A DNA stretch of 64,000 nucleotides from Lepisosteus oculatus (Eukaryota; Chordata; Actinopteri; Semionotiformes; Lepisosteidae). Made by a program: the position numbers and the translations under genes. Position 1 is the first letter of the stretch. Every line of letters starts with the position of its first letter. Below are positions 49,480-61,880 of this stretch, piece after piece. The DNA lies in the NCBI RefSeq assembly GCF_040954835.1, contig NC_090698.1, positions 41,841,501 to 41,905,500 of the forward strand, in the 5' to 3' direction. Under the pieces are notes generated by a model. The model saw nothing but the letters and a program-made list of their open reading frames with translations. It did no database searches and was not told the DNA's origin.

Positions 49480-49860
49480 GGTTCTCAAAGCAAGTTTAAC
49501 TAATTCAGGATTTTCACAAGTTATCCAGATAGAATAAACCCAATAAGTGACTTCGAGTTAACCCTGGTTTCATGAAGGCAAATTTTTTAAACCCAAGTTG
49601 CTTTAACCAGATTATTTAGAACAATCTTAAATTGCATTCATGCCACACTTTAAAAGACTAACGGGGTTCAGCATTGAATCCTTCCTTCACACTAGAATAA
49701 TCATGGCAAAAAGGTTTTATTTCAGTAATAATGAACTAAGGCTCCTCATGGAGTACTATGAAAAAGAAAAATCTGTTCTCATGGCACGGAGCAATACAGT
49801 AGATTCCACAGAAGCCAGAGAAAATGCAATGGCAAAATCAGGGCAGAAATAGGAAAGAAT
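49480..49860 (+). mobile_element. PIF/Harbinger-like relic with a Myb/SANT-like protein fragment
   Basis: A 70-codon ORF at 49640-49852 contains FYFSNNELRLLMEYYEKEKS and VLMARSNTVDSTEARENAMA, resembling the Myb/SANT-like protein encoded beside Harbinger transposases. The segment before it (49480-49620, 'aagtttaactaattcaggat' and 'gagttaaccctggtttcatg') looks like the terminal or promoter part of such elements. A similar block lies at 47430-47645. No transposase DDE domain was seen. Confidence 0.5.
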
Positions 49861-52844
49861 TACTAACAAAGTGAATATGATAATATTTTAATGCAATTAA
49901 CTGTTTCCCACTATGAGAAAAGTTGCTAAAGTGGACGAGCACTTATTTTATGTCATTCCAGTTATTGCCCATTCCAGTAATTTGACCATTAAAGAGGTGC
50001 TCCACTTTAATAATTAGAAAACTTGTAATGCCCATATAAAAGTGATAAAGTAATTAGACTAATAAATCTTAGTTCTGTTATATGAAAGTTGTTAAAAGGA
50101 TAAAAAGAGCTAATGGCTCACTTGTATGTCATTGGGCTTTTACCTTTTCCAAATCCACGCCGACTTTAAACTACTTGAAGTTCTTTGAAAAAACAATAGA
50201 GCATTGATAGATTCAAGCATGTTATATTTAGGTTCTCAGAAGACTTTCATAACGTTACTAAATTTATATCTCAAAGGGCAGGTTGTAGGCATTCAGGCAC
50301 ATGTATGGGTTTGGTTTGAGAGCTAGTTAATGGATTGAAAACTGTATAGATAAGGGGTGAATGATAAAATTGGGGTGCTGTAACTAATGGAATACCCTGG
50401 GGATCTGCATTAGGAACATTGCTTTTCGCTTGTACTGTATTTGGGCACATAATGACAGAAAATGAGTATTAGCTCACATTGTAGTGAATAATTTAAAATC
50501 TCTTTGGATTTTGTTTAAACTGTCTGATATTGGGTACATAAGCATTGAGATATATACAGATACTATATACAAAAATATATGCAGTAGTTTACATAGAAGA
50601 TGGGTAATTACTGAGCTTTACACAATGTGCTACCAAAGATTTATTTTCATGTTTCTGCACCGATAAGCAATGTCTGTGATATTTACTGCTTGTCCTGGAT
50701 ACTGGACAGGTGGTAACTTTACTCTCGGAGACCTGGGGATGGTGGTAATATTGACTGAATGAGTCTACAAGAATCCATGGGAGAATATGAGCTGGCTATA
50801 TAATGTAGAATGTGAAACAAAGAAAGTTACTGTACTAATAAAACAATACAATATTGGTCAATAGGCTAAAAATACTCTTGCTGTGGTCTTGAATGTACTA
50901 CTCTGCCTTTGAGGAAATTAACTAACCAGACTTCTTGTCAAAGCTGATCAGTTTGCTGCTTGTCAAAAATCCTGTTTCATTTCCCGTTTCAACTCATTTC
51001 ATTTTGCAATGACAACCAAAATAAATTATTGATCCTAGAAAAATCAAAGTCCTGGCCAAGTTTCTGTGCATCAGCTGGAAGTTTCTAATAGAGTCAGATC
51101 GACAGTTTTGGAGTTTGGGGTAAAATCAAGATAATTGGTATTTATTGTTTTGATACTGATGGTGTGTTGTAAACGCAAATATTGCACTTTAAGTACTGTG
51201 TGTAAAAGTAAAGTGAATTTGGATACCACAACATAGTATTTAGCTTAAGAGCTATTTATACCCCTGAAGCACACCAGTACAAAAAGTTGTTGCAGAAGTA
51301 CAATAACCAAGTTGTAGGGACAATGCCTATTTCTTCACATAGAATTAAGTGGTATTAAAGATTTCTAATATTTTTTGTGTGCCTTGACAAAGCAGCAAGG
51401 TGCCTCTACCTAAGTGCACAGGAATGTGGCTATAAAGGCCCCTTTGATAGAGACATTGTAAAGCTGTGTCAAGCTGTACAATGTAATGTTATATAGTGCT
51501 GATGGGCTCCAGCAAGTCTCCAGGGTTTTAATTTCATTCCCAAACACCACAGGTGAAACGTCACTATCCATCACCCATAAAGAATATCCACCAACTGGGG
51601 ATCTGTAGGGTGGGTACCAGAACCAAACCTGATGGCCAACTACCAATCACCAACAGGTGGTGTCACCCCATATAAACTGAAACACAAGTCATTTTTCCCC
51701 GGTTAACTCATTGACTTAAAAAACTCTCTCTAAACTGGTCAACTGACTCTTACAAACACGTGACTTTTCCAAAAAGTCAGGCCGAGGGAGTGAGTTGGTA
51801 AAGTACAGAATTCTGTCCAAGATTTTCTCTCTGAAACAGAAGAAATATTGCGTTTGTGAACCCACTGTTATTTTTGCCTGATTAATGAAATTAGACTGTT
51901 GGACATCCAGAACGTTCTCAACAAAAAGCTATAACATAGAAAGAATTGAGTTCCCCTTTTGTCTACCTTGTGACCCTTAAGAAGACAACTGTATACAGAC
52001 TGTTTTAAAGACCTAAGTCTGCAAGACTCTACTCTGGCAAAGATGCCTAAGCCCAATGCAAGCTGTTAAGAAAAGCAAGGCAAACGCACAAAAGCTCTCT
52101 CTCTCTTCTAGCTGCTACAGAAACTCAGACAGCTGTTTACCAGCATGAATTTTAAACTCAACAAGAATGTCTGGACAGTGGATTGTTGAAGTTATAATTT
52201 GATTAATCACTTAATTCTCTAGAATTAATTTAACAAATGCTGATGCTTATTTCATTGTAGTAAATGCATATTAATTTGTGTCTGGAAATATACAGTAAAT
52301 GTGATTTAACTAAGTAAAACTGAAAAAAACAATGAGATAGACTGTTACACATTATAGTCAATGGCACTTTTTCACTCTAAAGCCATTAACTCTGATCTTT
52401 GTAATCCCTGATGAACAATCAGCAGATTATTTTACGGATATACTGTATGTTCTATTATGTTGTTGCTTGTTATACATGATTTGGTTATATGAATAAATCG
52501 TATATGAGATATTTGCAATCTGGGTGTGAGACTATAAATTGTTGTGTTTGGCTGGTTTCTTAAGGTCATTAAGTACTCTCGCAGTTTACTTTTACAATTT
52601 CTGATTGTTGCAGCAAATTAAAACCCACAACCTCCTACTAAGTGATACAAACTGTTTTCCACTAGTAGGAATTATTTGCAATAGGAAAGCACCTGAAATG
52701 CCAATTGAATTTCTGAAACATCGAAGCAGGATTTTACAACTGCAGCATTGTGAGGAATCAAAGACTAGTCAAAAAGGCAGAATTGCACCCATTAACAGAT
52801 TATTCACAGCCCTACCTGAATCTGTCAACACACAGCATCAAATA

Positions 52845-52945
52845 TCGATGCCCATGGACAAATGTGCCTGTTGCTTGCTGAGATAGGCTCCAGCTCTCCC
52901 ACAATCCCTGTACTGGATAAAGCGATCAAAAATGCATGGATGGAA
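52845..52945 (-). repeat. Dispersed fish repeat, short fragment
   Basis: 'cttgctgagataggctccag', then 'tactggataaagcgatcaaa' and 'atgcatggatgga'. Reverse orientation, only one end kept. Confidence 0.6.
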
Positions 52946-55174
52946 GTGTCTCTTTCTGGATTTGTTTCCCCCTCTGGTTCTGGTAGTGGCTGAATATCCA
53001 GGGCAGGCCCACTAGGTAAGGCTCTCCACATTGTTTAACAGTACATGACAGTCCCCTCCACAACATTGTTTCCTTGAAATGTGCAGAAGAACTACTCGCC
53101 TACACTACCAAGATCACAACCTCACTGGTCCCCTGTACATTGGCTGCTGCAGTTACTTTCTTGCCAGTCTGAGTCTCACAGAAAAGGTGGACTTACTAGC
53201 CCAGTGACTCTTGAAAGATGGAGCTACCTGCCCACTCCTCCACAGGAAGTGGGCATGCCCGGCTACTACCACTTGCTCTGCCCCTTCTGCCTCTGACTGT
53301 TGATCACCTACAGGATGTAATGCCTGAGAAGGATCCGAGCCCTGTACCATAAAACTCTTTTTAGCAAAATACCACAGCTTTCGATTGCCCAATTTGTATT
53401 TGATATTCCTTTTCCTTAAATATTCAGTGGCGGGCCTGTGATAGTTTTGTACATTTGTTTGTCACTCCACATGTCTGGTTCAGAACGTCTCATGGAAAAA
53501 TCGTCATGAAAGGGACTGTAAATACATGAAAAAAGGAGCTTCCTGGAACATTCGAGTAACTTGGTAGGCATGCAGAATGGTAAGTTACAGATGATAGACC
53601 TCTTTTAAATGCATTCCTTACAGCTCCTACTGTTTGAAATTTAAAACTCCATTTCCTGTCTCGTCTCCAAAGAAGGAAGAAGATGACTTTTGCAGTGAGG
53701 CATGCAGCAGCCTTACAGGAAAAATGCAGGAAATTAACCAGATTAAAAGTCTTTTTTTGTTACCAAAGTCAGTTTCTAGAGCATTCCACCACACGTTAGT
53801 CACATTATCCATTATAGCTATAACCTAATTAGAGTACCTATCCCTTCATTTCAGCCAATAACCTAATTTATTTCAGTAGCCTCATGAACAAATGACTGAA
53901 CAGCAGACAAACTAAAACAATGCATCTTGTTTAATGGTTTAATCCTTGATTAAAACAGGATTATTTGGGAGATTTGGTCTGAATTCATACTGTAGTTGTG
54001 TTGGAAGTGTATTAACTTAATTTACTTCCTCTTGATTCATTTACATATTTGTATATATATTAAATTCTCTCAAGAAAATGCATGTGCAATATGGGCACTG
54101 TGTTCTACTTGGAAAGTTTTATTCTAGCAATGAAAATATTCAGGAAGTGATAATAAGATTAAGTATTTACACAAAATACTGAAAGATAAATTAAACATCT
54201 CAATTTATTTTGTCACTGCAGTTTTACAACTATGAATTATACCCTACAGTATTTACTGGATTTAGGATGTGATTTTTTTACCTCTTTTTTTTTCTAATCC
54301 TGCTGCTTGCTTACCTGAATAGCAGTATAACCGGGCAGTCTCATGTTCCATGGCAGAAGGTTGTTTTCCCGCTGATCTGCATTACTTAGTTTGTTGTTAA
54401 AGTAGTTGAAAAGTGCCGTGTTCTTTGAGTCTAGCCAATGTGATTCGTTGCAGTGACAAATGTAATAAAAATGGTGAGATTCCGGCAAGTACCAAAATGT
54501 GATTAAATGAAATAAAAATGCATTTGGTTACTTTTCTGGAAAACCATAATCCCTTCTGCTGAATCAATTGGAAGTAATCTGACCAATTATGGAGCAAATA
54601 GGAAATATTGCCATTGCCTAGGAATCTTATAATTAACTGAGGCAATCGTAATGCAGTGCAAGTTATTTTTCCTTCAGAGACCAACATTTAAACGTTTACT
54701 GGAAGTTGCATTAGTAAACTTACTAGGTGTGGCCATTGCATTTTGGAATGGAAACCAGGTGTAGTGTTTCTTTGTCAGTCAGCTCCTTTCATTAGCATTA
54801 GCAAAATTGTCCCAGCAGGGAATTCCTAGATCAAAGCATCCATAAATTGTTCAGTCCCTCATTAGACTTGTGCCAAGCCCTACACAAATGGTGTGATTTA
54901 ATCTGGGTTATAAATATCCCGATGTGTGCAGACAGTTGTAATTCTCTGTAGTCATTGTGGAAAAAGTACCATATCAGCACTTTTTTTTGGAAAGCACATT
55001 GGAAGTACTTGCACTCAGGAGGTGTAACATGAGTGACTGTATACAAGTAAAAGCAGGTCTTAATTTTTCAATGAAGTGAACCGCAAGTCGTGCAAGAGGG
55101 TAGTTACCAGCATGCTTAAACAAATAAGACCGAATGGAAATGAACAGAGTTTTTTTTTAATACTGTAAACTACG

Positions 55175-55210
55175 CATGTTTAACTGTTTAAACATGTTTA
55201 ACTGTTTAAA
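55175..55210. repeat. Two tandem copies of an 18-mer
   Basis: 'catgtttaactgtttaaa' occurs twice head to tail without mismatch. Confidence 0.95.
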
Positions 55211-55837
55211 AAGAATGTGGTGATCTTTGAGAGTTTTAATGAGTTGACTGGTATGTTATGAAACCAGATGTCAACCAGATTCTCTGGTTCAACACAGGCT
55301 GTATAACTGTTCACAATTTTATGATGGATCAAGTGACGGGCACCGTAATCAAATAGTGCTAAACAATTATGCAAGTTGAAAATTAAATCACCTCTGTTTT
55401 TCTAATAAAATAAATATGCATTCTTTTTAATAGCGATAACTCTTATACTGTAGATGGAATGCACCACTCTTAAGAACGTGTTTTATTTTACTTGTTTTAT
55501 AGATCGATCACCAGCTACAGACCAAATTCTTTTTGCCTAATGTTACATTGAGAACATACCACATACCTGTTTACATTTACAGTGAGAAATTGAGACGAGA
55601 GCGAGATAAGCTAAATTTTCTTTATAAACAACACTACTTTAAACAGGCTGAACAAAGCTAATATCCATGTCAGAAAAATGATGAAATGGGTGAGGAAGTG
55701 AAAAAAATTGTACATTGGTCAGAAATTCTTAAGCCAAGTAAATAATATATTCCTGAAATCCTGAAATTGTTAGGCTTACTGCATATTTTTCATTTTGTTT
55801 TTCTTACAGAAAACAAATGCAGGCTTAAAGCATAATA

Positions 55838-55990
55838 TGCACCAGTGATTCCCAACCCTACTCATGAAGCCCAGTACCATGGGGATACTGTTTTTTGTTC
55901 TAACTAGACCCTTAGTTGCCATTAACAGATATGCTTGCTTGTTTAGATTTTATTCTACAGTCCTGGGTTTCAAAAATCACCTGCCAAAAA
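55838..55990 (+). repeat. Short dispersed repeat
   Basis: 'gtgattcccaaccctactca' followed by a T-rich body, a degraded member of the 3165-3262 type. Confidence 0.4.
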
Positions 55991-57499
55991 CCCTTACACA
56001 GAATGTAATGCAATCTTTCCTGAACTTATTAATTTCTTAATAAATGTTTTTTTTTAATGGCCCCTTTGTTAATGAACATAGATTCAAATCACATTGTTGG
56101 ACAACTCCCACAGTGAATTCAACTTAACTTTTAAGTCCATTGCTTTTCACCTTAAAGGAATGAGAGCAGTCATCCATCCATGTCCCCTCTGAGCATTGGT
56201 GTCAAGCTCCCTTTCTTAATCCTAGTGTAAGCTTGGTTTTTCTGCCATCCTGAGTTATCAAACAGTTAACCTAATTATCTTACAGTATATACAGGGTGTT
56301 ACTTACAGCTTATTACTCAAAACACCTTTCATTAAAGTTACTGTTACTTTATAAACCACCTCAGTGCCAATGGAGAAGTACTAATTATGCAATTAGACCT
56401 ACTATGTACATGTAACAGAGATCAAGCTGGAACGAAGAGCAAAGGACATTATGCCCTCCAGCAACCAAGTTTTAACATCACTTTTTAAAGCAATGGGCTG
56501 AACTCAATCATTGTCACTAGAAAATGTTTCAAACAATACCTGTAGAATTCTTAGCAAGATGTGTGAAGGAAATGGGATTCAGAAATCTTTTAAACCTTGT
56601 GCTGCACCTACTCTATAACGTTACCTTTGGAAGCTCAATGTGTGTTTGGAAAGGAATGGTAACCAATCTGTGACTAATGACTCTTCCTATATCTATACTC
56701 TACTTCACTCTATGTAACTCACGAAGGCTGTATCAGAAATTTTCTTGGAGACTAGTATTTTAGGTTAATTCCTTAAGAACTGCAGCTCTGAGTTGAATAT
56801 AATCTTAAACACAGAACAAGTGTTGTGCAGAGACCTCTTGTGGTGGTAGAAAATGTAACCTTAAACAGAATCTACTGTACTGCATTGTACTTCAATAAAA
56901 GTAATGTTTTAGAAGGCCTATTTAAAACTAGCAAAGATATACAGTATACACTAAATATTCATTTCAATCAGCAGTGAGCTATTTATTCTTGATAAGGGTT
57001 GCAGCAAATCTGGGCATATCTCAGAAGGGGTTACATCCTGAATATACAGTACTGTAGAGCAGAATGACACTTAAGGAGCAGGGGAGATCATATGGACTCA
57101 ACACACAAAATGGACCCGGTGAACTGCAAGGTAGCAACACAGTACCATGCCACCTTGATAAATAATTAATAAATTAATAAACTGCATTTATCATTTCTAA
57201 GCTTATTGAAAACTGATTTGGTCCAGCGAAGGCTAATGCTTGTGTGCTACTGCAGCCACTGAGGGATCTGTACTCATTTACCCTCCCTGTCTGAGCTTGG
57301 TGAATTTTCATCCAACCTTTCCTGCAGTACTTCTCCACTAGACATATCTTAACATTCAATCAACTTAAGAAATATTACTGTTTAAACACTGAAACAGAAT
57401 AAATCTCCCAAATTGAAGACACCACTAATTCTGAAAACTGGCTCTAGCGTACATATGCTCTTTCAGGACCACCTGTATTGTAATAATGGATAATGATAG

Positions 57500-57705
57500 A
57501 TAATCATTCCACTCACACCAAGGGCCAGTTTTCCCAAGAAGCCATTGGCCCTACAGTACCAATATCCTGTATGTAGGAGGAAACCCATGTGAACACAGGG
57601 AGAACATACAAATTCCACACAGATAGCACTATGTCTAGAACTGAACCCAGGAACCTGGCACTCTGAGACAGCCATGTTAAACACTGTCTCACCATGCCAC
57701 CCTTA
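57500..57705 (+). repeat. Dispersed fish repeat, 3' part
   Basis: 'tcactcacaccaagggccag', 'tgtaggaggaaacccatgtg', 'gggagaacatacaaattcca' and 'ctgtctcaccatgccaccct', in family order. Confidence 0.8.
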
Positions 57706-58504
57706 TGCAGAAATATTACAAAAGGACAATTAAGAGTTTCTGGATACATTTTATGGTAGTACTGTATGTTTCTTTATGTGACCTCCCCCCCTTCAGAATG
57801 TGTGTGATATATTGATGTTTTTAAGAACTTCTACAGAAGAAAAAAAAAGTCACTCCAGGTTACTACTGGTTTTCTTTTTATTTGGCTTATTAAACAGTAC
57901 AGCCAGTTCCTTCCCACCACAGAAATGTGACTTGGATTCAAAAACCGCAAAAAGTCCAGAGCTCAGCGTGCATTGGGAGGCAGGATTTCAGTATAATCTG
58001 AAATAAGACACTGTCATGAAACAGCCACTGACTGAACAAACAAAGACTAAAAGCAATAAGTTGACTTTTGGTTAAACAGGGAAATTCAGCTCAGAGTCCT
58101 CAAAGGCTGGAAGACCTTCCCAGTCAAATGGAATTCATAATCAGCAATAGCTTAGTTAGACGTTTTGGTTTAAATTAAATTGTATGATTCATGCAATATT
58201 AAAAAATAGCCCTCTTTCATTTTCAGGATTAATTTGCTTCTGGGTTTCATGTTTTATGTCCTAAGACTATGCATTTTAAAATATTGCTACAGTTTGAGAT
58301 TGATAAAATGGTTTGGTGTTGCTACAGTAAAAGTAGGACTAGAAAGTTTGAATACAAGACCAATCATATTATACTGTATATTGGTATCATTCCAGACAGC
58401 CTAAGGTTCTGTAGACCTTTTCTATACTGTAAGCAGAATTCAAATGTTTTAAATGTGATATTTGACTACGATGACAACAAATTTGTCAAGCACAGTATAT
58501 ACAT

Positions 58505-58554
58505 ATTTTGCCAAACAGATACAAATATAAACGTTTGTATCTGTTTGGCAAAAT
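58505..58554. repeat. Perfect 21-bp inverted repeat, 8-nt loop
   Basis: Arms 58505-58525 (beginning 'attttgccaaacagat') and 58534-58554 are exact reverse complements around 'tataaacg'. Confidence 0.95.
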
Positions 58555-61217
58555 CTGAAGAGGTCCCCAATAAACTAAAACAGCATGACCTCTGATTAAA
58601 TAAATAAATGTAGGAAACACAAAGACCATGAAGTTAATTGTAGAAATGGAGTCCTACACATCTGTCAAAGATAAACTGATTGTTGTATTCCAGAGTCTAA
58701 GCAAGGTCACATAATACTTATTCTATGGCATGACAGACGAACATTTTCTTACTCTAAGATATACAGATAAACATTTTTAATGCCAATACTAAATGTTATC
58801 TTGGTATCTTATAGCTCCAGGCAAATTGTACTACGAGAATCCTGAGGTCTCAAATAGCACTGGTTTCTACACATGACCATAACAGCTAAATTGGAATTGG
58901 TACTACAGCCTAGCAGGGACGTTCACAGCTACAAGAAATAACTGGATTAAAACAGGACATTCAGTGCAAAAGAAATGCCATTTTGCCACTCATCCTGTGG
59001 AACTGTCTCCTTCATTTGTATATGACATTCTGAGTAAAATGTGTGATTGGAAAAACAAAACCTGAATAGGACCACTGGGACTCGACCAAAGCACAACTGT
59101 GGACTTCGATGACAAATTAATTCCAAACCTACTCTCATTCAGCTGCCATCCAAAATCAGTCTTTTACAACACGTGGACCTAACTTGTCATTATGTTTGAA
59201 CATTATACAAATACATACCATTACAGGCTCAAGCAACAGCCTGTAAAAAGGTTTCACAGGTTACTTTTTGAAGTTATCTTCATTCCTAGTTTTAAAGAGC
59301 TACAGTATGTCTCCGTCTTACATTCACTGGTTAATGATGTGTAATGGTTCTAGTGAGGTGTTTTTGGCGATTGTTCTAGACTGGTAATAGTCTGGGTAGA
59401 ATGAAAACAAAACCAAAAAAAACATGGCTGTTTCAAGACCAGAAGTGAAGAATCACTCATTTAGACATTAGATACCCAGTATGTAAATGTAGGATAAATG
59501 TAATAATAATTTGAATTTAAATAAATTTGAATAGATTAATACTATACTTGCATGTAAGTTTCCAGGTTGGCAATGAAATGCAAACATTCTGGTACAGCAT
59601 CTGCTTTCTTTGTGTGGCTTTAAAGTAACTTCAAACAGAAGATAATTAGCAGGAGATGCTTCTGCCACCCCAGCAGTACACCCACAGCTTTATTTTGCTC
59701 AGTAATCAAATTGATTTGCCTGCAAGTTTAGTATTGGCAGAACCCAGACATCCTGTATACCTAATAAAGCCTTCATTAAGACAGACATTTAACATTGTGC
59801 ACCAAGTGGCTATTAGATTAAGTGTGGCACAAAGATCAATGCTACACACAAGATGAGAAACACAATTCAACACTGGGAAACCCATAAGAAGATACTGTAC
59901 TACATATAATTAACCAAATTACTTAGGGGGCTCAGATTCTGTTACAACTACTTACAGTATGCCTCCTTTCCACTGGTAAATGCTGTATAAAATCCAATGT
60001 CTAATACAAAGTCCAGAAAATTCAAGAAAAATGCATTAACATTAAGAAATTGATTTGTTATAACCCAGCATAAAATATGTTGACTGGAAGACTAGGGCTA
60101 GATTTTTATTTTCAGTTGGAACTTTATTTTCCTTTACTACATCCATGTGCCTTGAAGCAACAAACTAAATTTAAAACAGCTCTTGGCTTATATTCCAAGA
60201 TCTCATCTATAGATCATGCACTACAAACAATATAAATAGAATAAATCGGTCCATTTACATTGCATTTATTATAAACAAAGCATGTACAATACATTTTAAC
60301 ATTACAGATAATACTGAAATTAAATGTTTAAATCTCTAAGTTGAATTAACACTGTAGTGTCAAAAAGCTTTGTAAGAAAATTTAACCTTCATTCTTGTAG
60401 AATTGCCACATACTACCAATTCTGACACAATTGCTGCAGAAAAGTGATCAGTAAAAATAATAAAAGGTGACATCCATTCATTTTCAATATCCACTTAGTC
60501 ACTACAGCATGTCAGTGAACCTACTGTATCCCAGAAGACAATGGGTGCAATGTAGGTTCTACCCTGAACAGGGTGCCAATCGTTTGCAGGGAAACGATAA
60601 AATTAAGTAAAACATGTTATAAGGGGTTAGCAATAGCCTTAATCAAAATTAACCCATTTATTCAAACTCCATTCTTCTGTATTAAGTGATTTAAGTTACA
60701 TTGTAAAGAGATATTAAGAATATGGCCACTTCCAAAGATCACAGCCATTGATTGTCCAATAATATTATTTTTTAAAACAGCTTAAACATAAATATTTAAA
60801 ACGTTTGCAGTCTACATCAGGGGTCTCATAATCTTACAACCAGTAGAGAATGGTGAGATTGAGAAAATTAAATTAAATTGGATCAATTTAATCCCTATTC
60901 CACAGGCGTTAAACTAGTTGAGAGAGAAAAACACTATCAACTGGATTATAACCACTGAAGACTGGACCCCATGGACTACTTGAGTTCTATTAAAACACAA
61001 CAGGATTGTAGACTACAGATCTGAATAAGGACAGTGTTTGGCTGAAGTACAGCAAAATTTTTTATCAATGCTGTGCATGCACATTCAAGCTCAGGTGTAC
61101 CTTAACCTGACCACCTGAAATGAGGCACTAACCTCAGTTCAAGTCAGATGATGGCGGAAAGCATTATCAATGATTTCTCTTTTAAAAAACAATCCAACGT
61201 AAAAAATAAAAACCCTG

Positions 61218-61223
61218 TTTATT
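61218..61223 (-). terminator. Candidate cmya5 polyadenylation signal
   Basis: AATAAA on the minus strand about 405 nt after the cmya5 stop. A nearer AATAAA at 61601-61606 lies only about 21 nt after the stop. Neither can be proved without transcript data. Confidence 0.3.
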
Positions 61224-61627
61224 AGTTTCTGTGAGCCTTCTACAAATATCTGAATTTGTAACTCCATGGACAAAATACTAACTTCCTTCATCAGTCTGAA
61301 CTTTTTTTTTTTAAGCCAAAAGCTTTAATTTCTCTCAAAGTATTGTAACAAGCCTAACTTTTGAAAAACGCTGTATATACAATATTAACCATCTAATGGC
61401 ACTCAAATATTATTAGTAGGGGAGACAGGTTAAAAAGCTACAGTAAACCAGCTCACCCAACCTTGTCAAAAGATTAATGCACATCATGCACATTGTCCAT
61501 GATTGAGCAAATGGAGGGAAAAAAATAAGTCCTTACTTTCTACAGAAATAATTTAATCCAAGTCGTGTGATCGTTCCAATCTTATTAAAGCTTGGAACGG
61601 TTTATTGTATGGCTGAATAGGGGAAAG

Positions 61628-61880
61628 TTAGCTGTGCTTCACAAAATCTGGCGCAGCCATTCCAGTGTGTAGTGCCAGAGAGCCAGGTTTCTCCAGGGCC
61701 AGTGCTGGATGGCAGGCCTCCATGAAACTGTGCTGGCAAGAGTAGAGCACCTGTCCACTTTGAGCGTTGAAGAACACCAGCCGCCCATTAATGTAATCCA
61801 ACAGTGTTCCGATCCTAGTTGGTTTGTCAACAACATGAATTTCAGCTTGCACACTCTTGTGTAGGAACTCAACTCTGTAA
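61628..61880 (-). CDS. cmya5: cmya5 last exon: SPRY end and stop
   Basis: 253 nt with stop TAA at 61628-61630. SYRVEFLHKSVQAEIHVVDK, RIGTLLDYINGRLVFFNAQS then HPALALEKPGSLALHTG. Acceptor AATTGCAG preceded by a pyrimidine tract. Confidence 0.93.

Larger units (their letters stand above)
38267..61627. other. Gene-poor interval between mtx3 and cmya5
   Basis: Starts with the mtx3 3' UTR (end not determined; several AATAAA candidates exist, for example near 40466, 41132 and 41908) and ends with the cmya5 3' UTR. Contains dispersed repeats, a tRNA-type SINE, a Harbinger-like relic, hairpins and a thbs4 exon-4 relic. No ORF with clear protein similarity was recognised, apart from transposon and thbs4 relics. 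Confidence 0.6.

Noticed and set aside
57800..58006. Small ORF with a hydrophobic N-terminus resembling a signal peptide
   Set aside because: Single short ORF with no domain, splice pattern or family recognised.
58269..58595. 108-codon plus-strand ORF
   Set aside because: No recognisable motif, and it runs through a perfect hairpin. Probably chance.
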